5,358 nt of DNA from an uncultured Asticcacaulis sp. (lineage in GTDB: Bacteria; Pseudomonadota; Alphaproteobacteria; Caulobacterales; Caulobacteraceae). The position numbers and the translations under genes are program-made. The notes under the pieces are model-generated. The model did not search any database. It saw only the letters and a list, made by a program, of their open reading frames with translations, and was not told where the DNA came from. The stretch spans positions 1 to 5,358 of the forward strand of contig CAMLLA010000289.1 of NCBI GenBank assembly GCA_946480525.1. The letters run 5' to 3'. Below are positions 4,596 through 5,358 of the stretch, piece by piece. Position 1 is the first letter of the stretch; every line of letters begins with the position of its first letter.

Positions 4596-5358
4596 TTAAA
4601 TCAACCCATTCTGCTTCAACACCGCATCAAGCCCGGTATTGCCGCTGGGTGTTGTGCAGCCTGCCATCGAACATCCGGCATTGATCAGCAACCGCGCACC
4701 GCGCGCATAGTCGCCGTGCCCGTAGTTGGTTGAGCCATGATGCAAGAATCCCGCCGGTGTCGCCTTGTACATCCGGTCCGGCGATTCCAGTGGCGCACCC
4801 TCGGAAATCAGCAGCTTCATCATGTCGGCATCGCCGCGCCAGCACGCATAGTGCAGCGCCGTGATGCCGCCGTCACCTGCGCTTTCCACCGGCACACCGG
4901 CGTCCAGCATCGCCTTGACTGCCTTGAGATTACCTGCCTCGGCCAATTGCGTGAATAGCCGGGCATTGGCGGGCGAATGCGCGCTTTCTGCCGGCACCTC
5001 ACCGCTGGCACCGGCAATCACACTGTCGATGGCGCTCAGACGCGTATCCGCTCCACGCGCTGCCAGCAGATCGGCCACCGCCATCTGGCCGCTGACGACG
5101 GCCATGGCATAGGGCGTGCGGCCATCCTCGCGCGCGGCGTCGAGATCGGCGCCATAATTAATCAGCATGCTGATGATATTCGGCGACCGGTTGCGCCTTA
5201 CTGCCCAATGCAGGGCCGTATCGCCTTCGGCGTTGGCTGCGTTGGGGCTACCCCCGGCCTCAAGCAACAGGCGCAAACCTTCAGGGTCCTCGCGATCGAG
5301 CATGTGCCGGATGGCATGGCCGTCAACGCTGGCGCCGAATTCCAGCAGCACCTTAAGG
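4596..5358 (-). CDS. ankyrin-repeat protein, C-terminal part (5' end outside window)
   Basis: The frame is open to the right edge and ends in TAA (4596-4598), giving 253 residues of a longer protein. The GTG at 5351 reads as an internal valine, because LKVLLEFGASVDG spans it as the end of an ankyrin repeat. At least six repeats follow: LRLLLEAGGSPN, a full repeat with DTALHWAVRR and MLINYGADLDAA, one with RTPYAMAVVSG and LLAARGADTRLS, then a ~22-residue non-repeat linker (about 109-130, rich in Ala, Ser, Gly and Pro). After it come LFTQLAEAGNLKAVKAMLDAG, a full repeat with ITALHYACWRG and LLISEGAPLESP, and a divergent last repeat with a His/Tyr/Gly-rich insert before ARLLINAGC. Ankyrin repeats bind proteins. 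No catalytic domain is visible, and a partner or cellular location cannot be given without the N-terminus. It converges on the pentapeptide-repeat gene, with the palindromic repeat abutting its stop codon. Confidence 0.9.
   Translation of the reverse strand, partial: LKVLLEFGASVDGHAIRHMLDREDPEGLRLLLEAGGSPNAANAEGDTALHWAVRRNRSPNIISMLINYGADLDAAREDGRTPYAMAVVSGQMAVADLLAARGADTRLSAIDSVIAGASGEVPAESAHSPANARLFTQLAEAGNLKAVKAMLDAGVPVESAGDGGITALHYACWRGDADMMKLLISEGAPLESPDRMYKATPAGFLHHGSTNYGHGDYARGARLLINAGCSMAGCTTPSGNTGLDAVLKQNGLI

Noticed and set aside
4494..4733. 79-codon ORF on the + strand after the pentapeptide-repeat gene
   Set aside because: It starts inside the palindromic repeat and runs antisense to the ankyrin gene. 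It has no supported start or family.

Overview
The window looks like the chromosome of an alphaproteobacterium, most probably from the Caulobacterales/Caulobacteraceae. The genus cannot be settled from sequence alone. The reasons are the truB-rpsO-pnp gene order, a PNPase and an S15 that read like Caulobacter-type proteins, GC-rich C/G-ending codons, promoter-like sites matching the Caulobacter housekeeping -10 consensus (GCTANAWC), and a G/C-rich palindromic intergenic repeat of a style common in this class.

Left part (1-3732): a conserved RNA-metabolism and translation cluster on the + strand. It begins with the C-terminal two-thirds of tRNA pseudouridine-55 synthase (truB, cut by the left edge). 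Ribosomal protein S15 (rpsO) follows 23 nt later, with its own Shine-Dalgarno. A good intrinsic terminator (949-985) follows rpsO, so only part of the transcription should reach pnp. The 350-nt rpsO-pnp gap holds no convincing gene. Its last 135 nt is dense with short perfect inverted repeats, some mutually exclusive, and is the natural place for post-transcriptional control of pnp. The full-length pnp gene (751 aa from the chosen start at 1290) encodes polynucleotide phosphorylase, with all domains and catalytic motifs intact and an unusually long Arg-rich C-terminal tail. Two perfect 11-bp hairpins, a smaller one and a 21-bp terminator hairpin close the cluster.

Right part (3733-5358): accessory genes. 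A 223-aa pentapeptide-repeat protein on the + strand has a perfect match to the Caulobacter -10 box placed so that the mRNA would start at or next to the ATG, which predicts a leaderless transcript. Its sequence folds into about 34 uninterrupted five-residue repeats with cysteines recurring every 20 residues, one per predicted helical turn. A 125-bp imperfect palindrome (4470-4594) fills the gap between it and the convergent, right-truncated ankyrin-repeat gene on the - strand.

The truB, rpsO and pnp products work in tRNA modification, small-subunit assembly and RNA turnover. The two repeat proteins have no visible functional link to them. I see no phage, CRISPR, transposase, toxin-antitoxin or defence genes, and no clearly new multi-gene system. 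The points most worth checking are the structured pnp leader, the predicted leaderless promoter, the cysteine ladder and the palindromic repeat.
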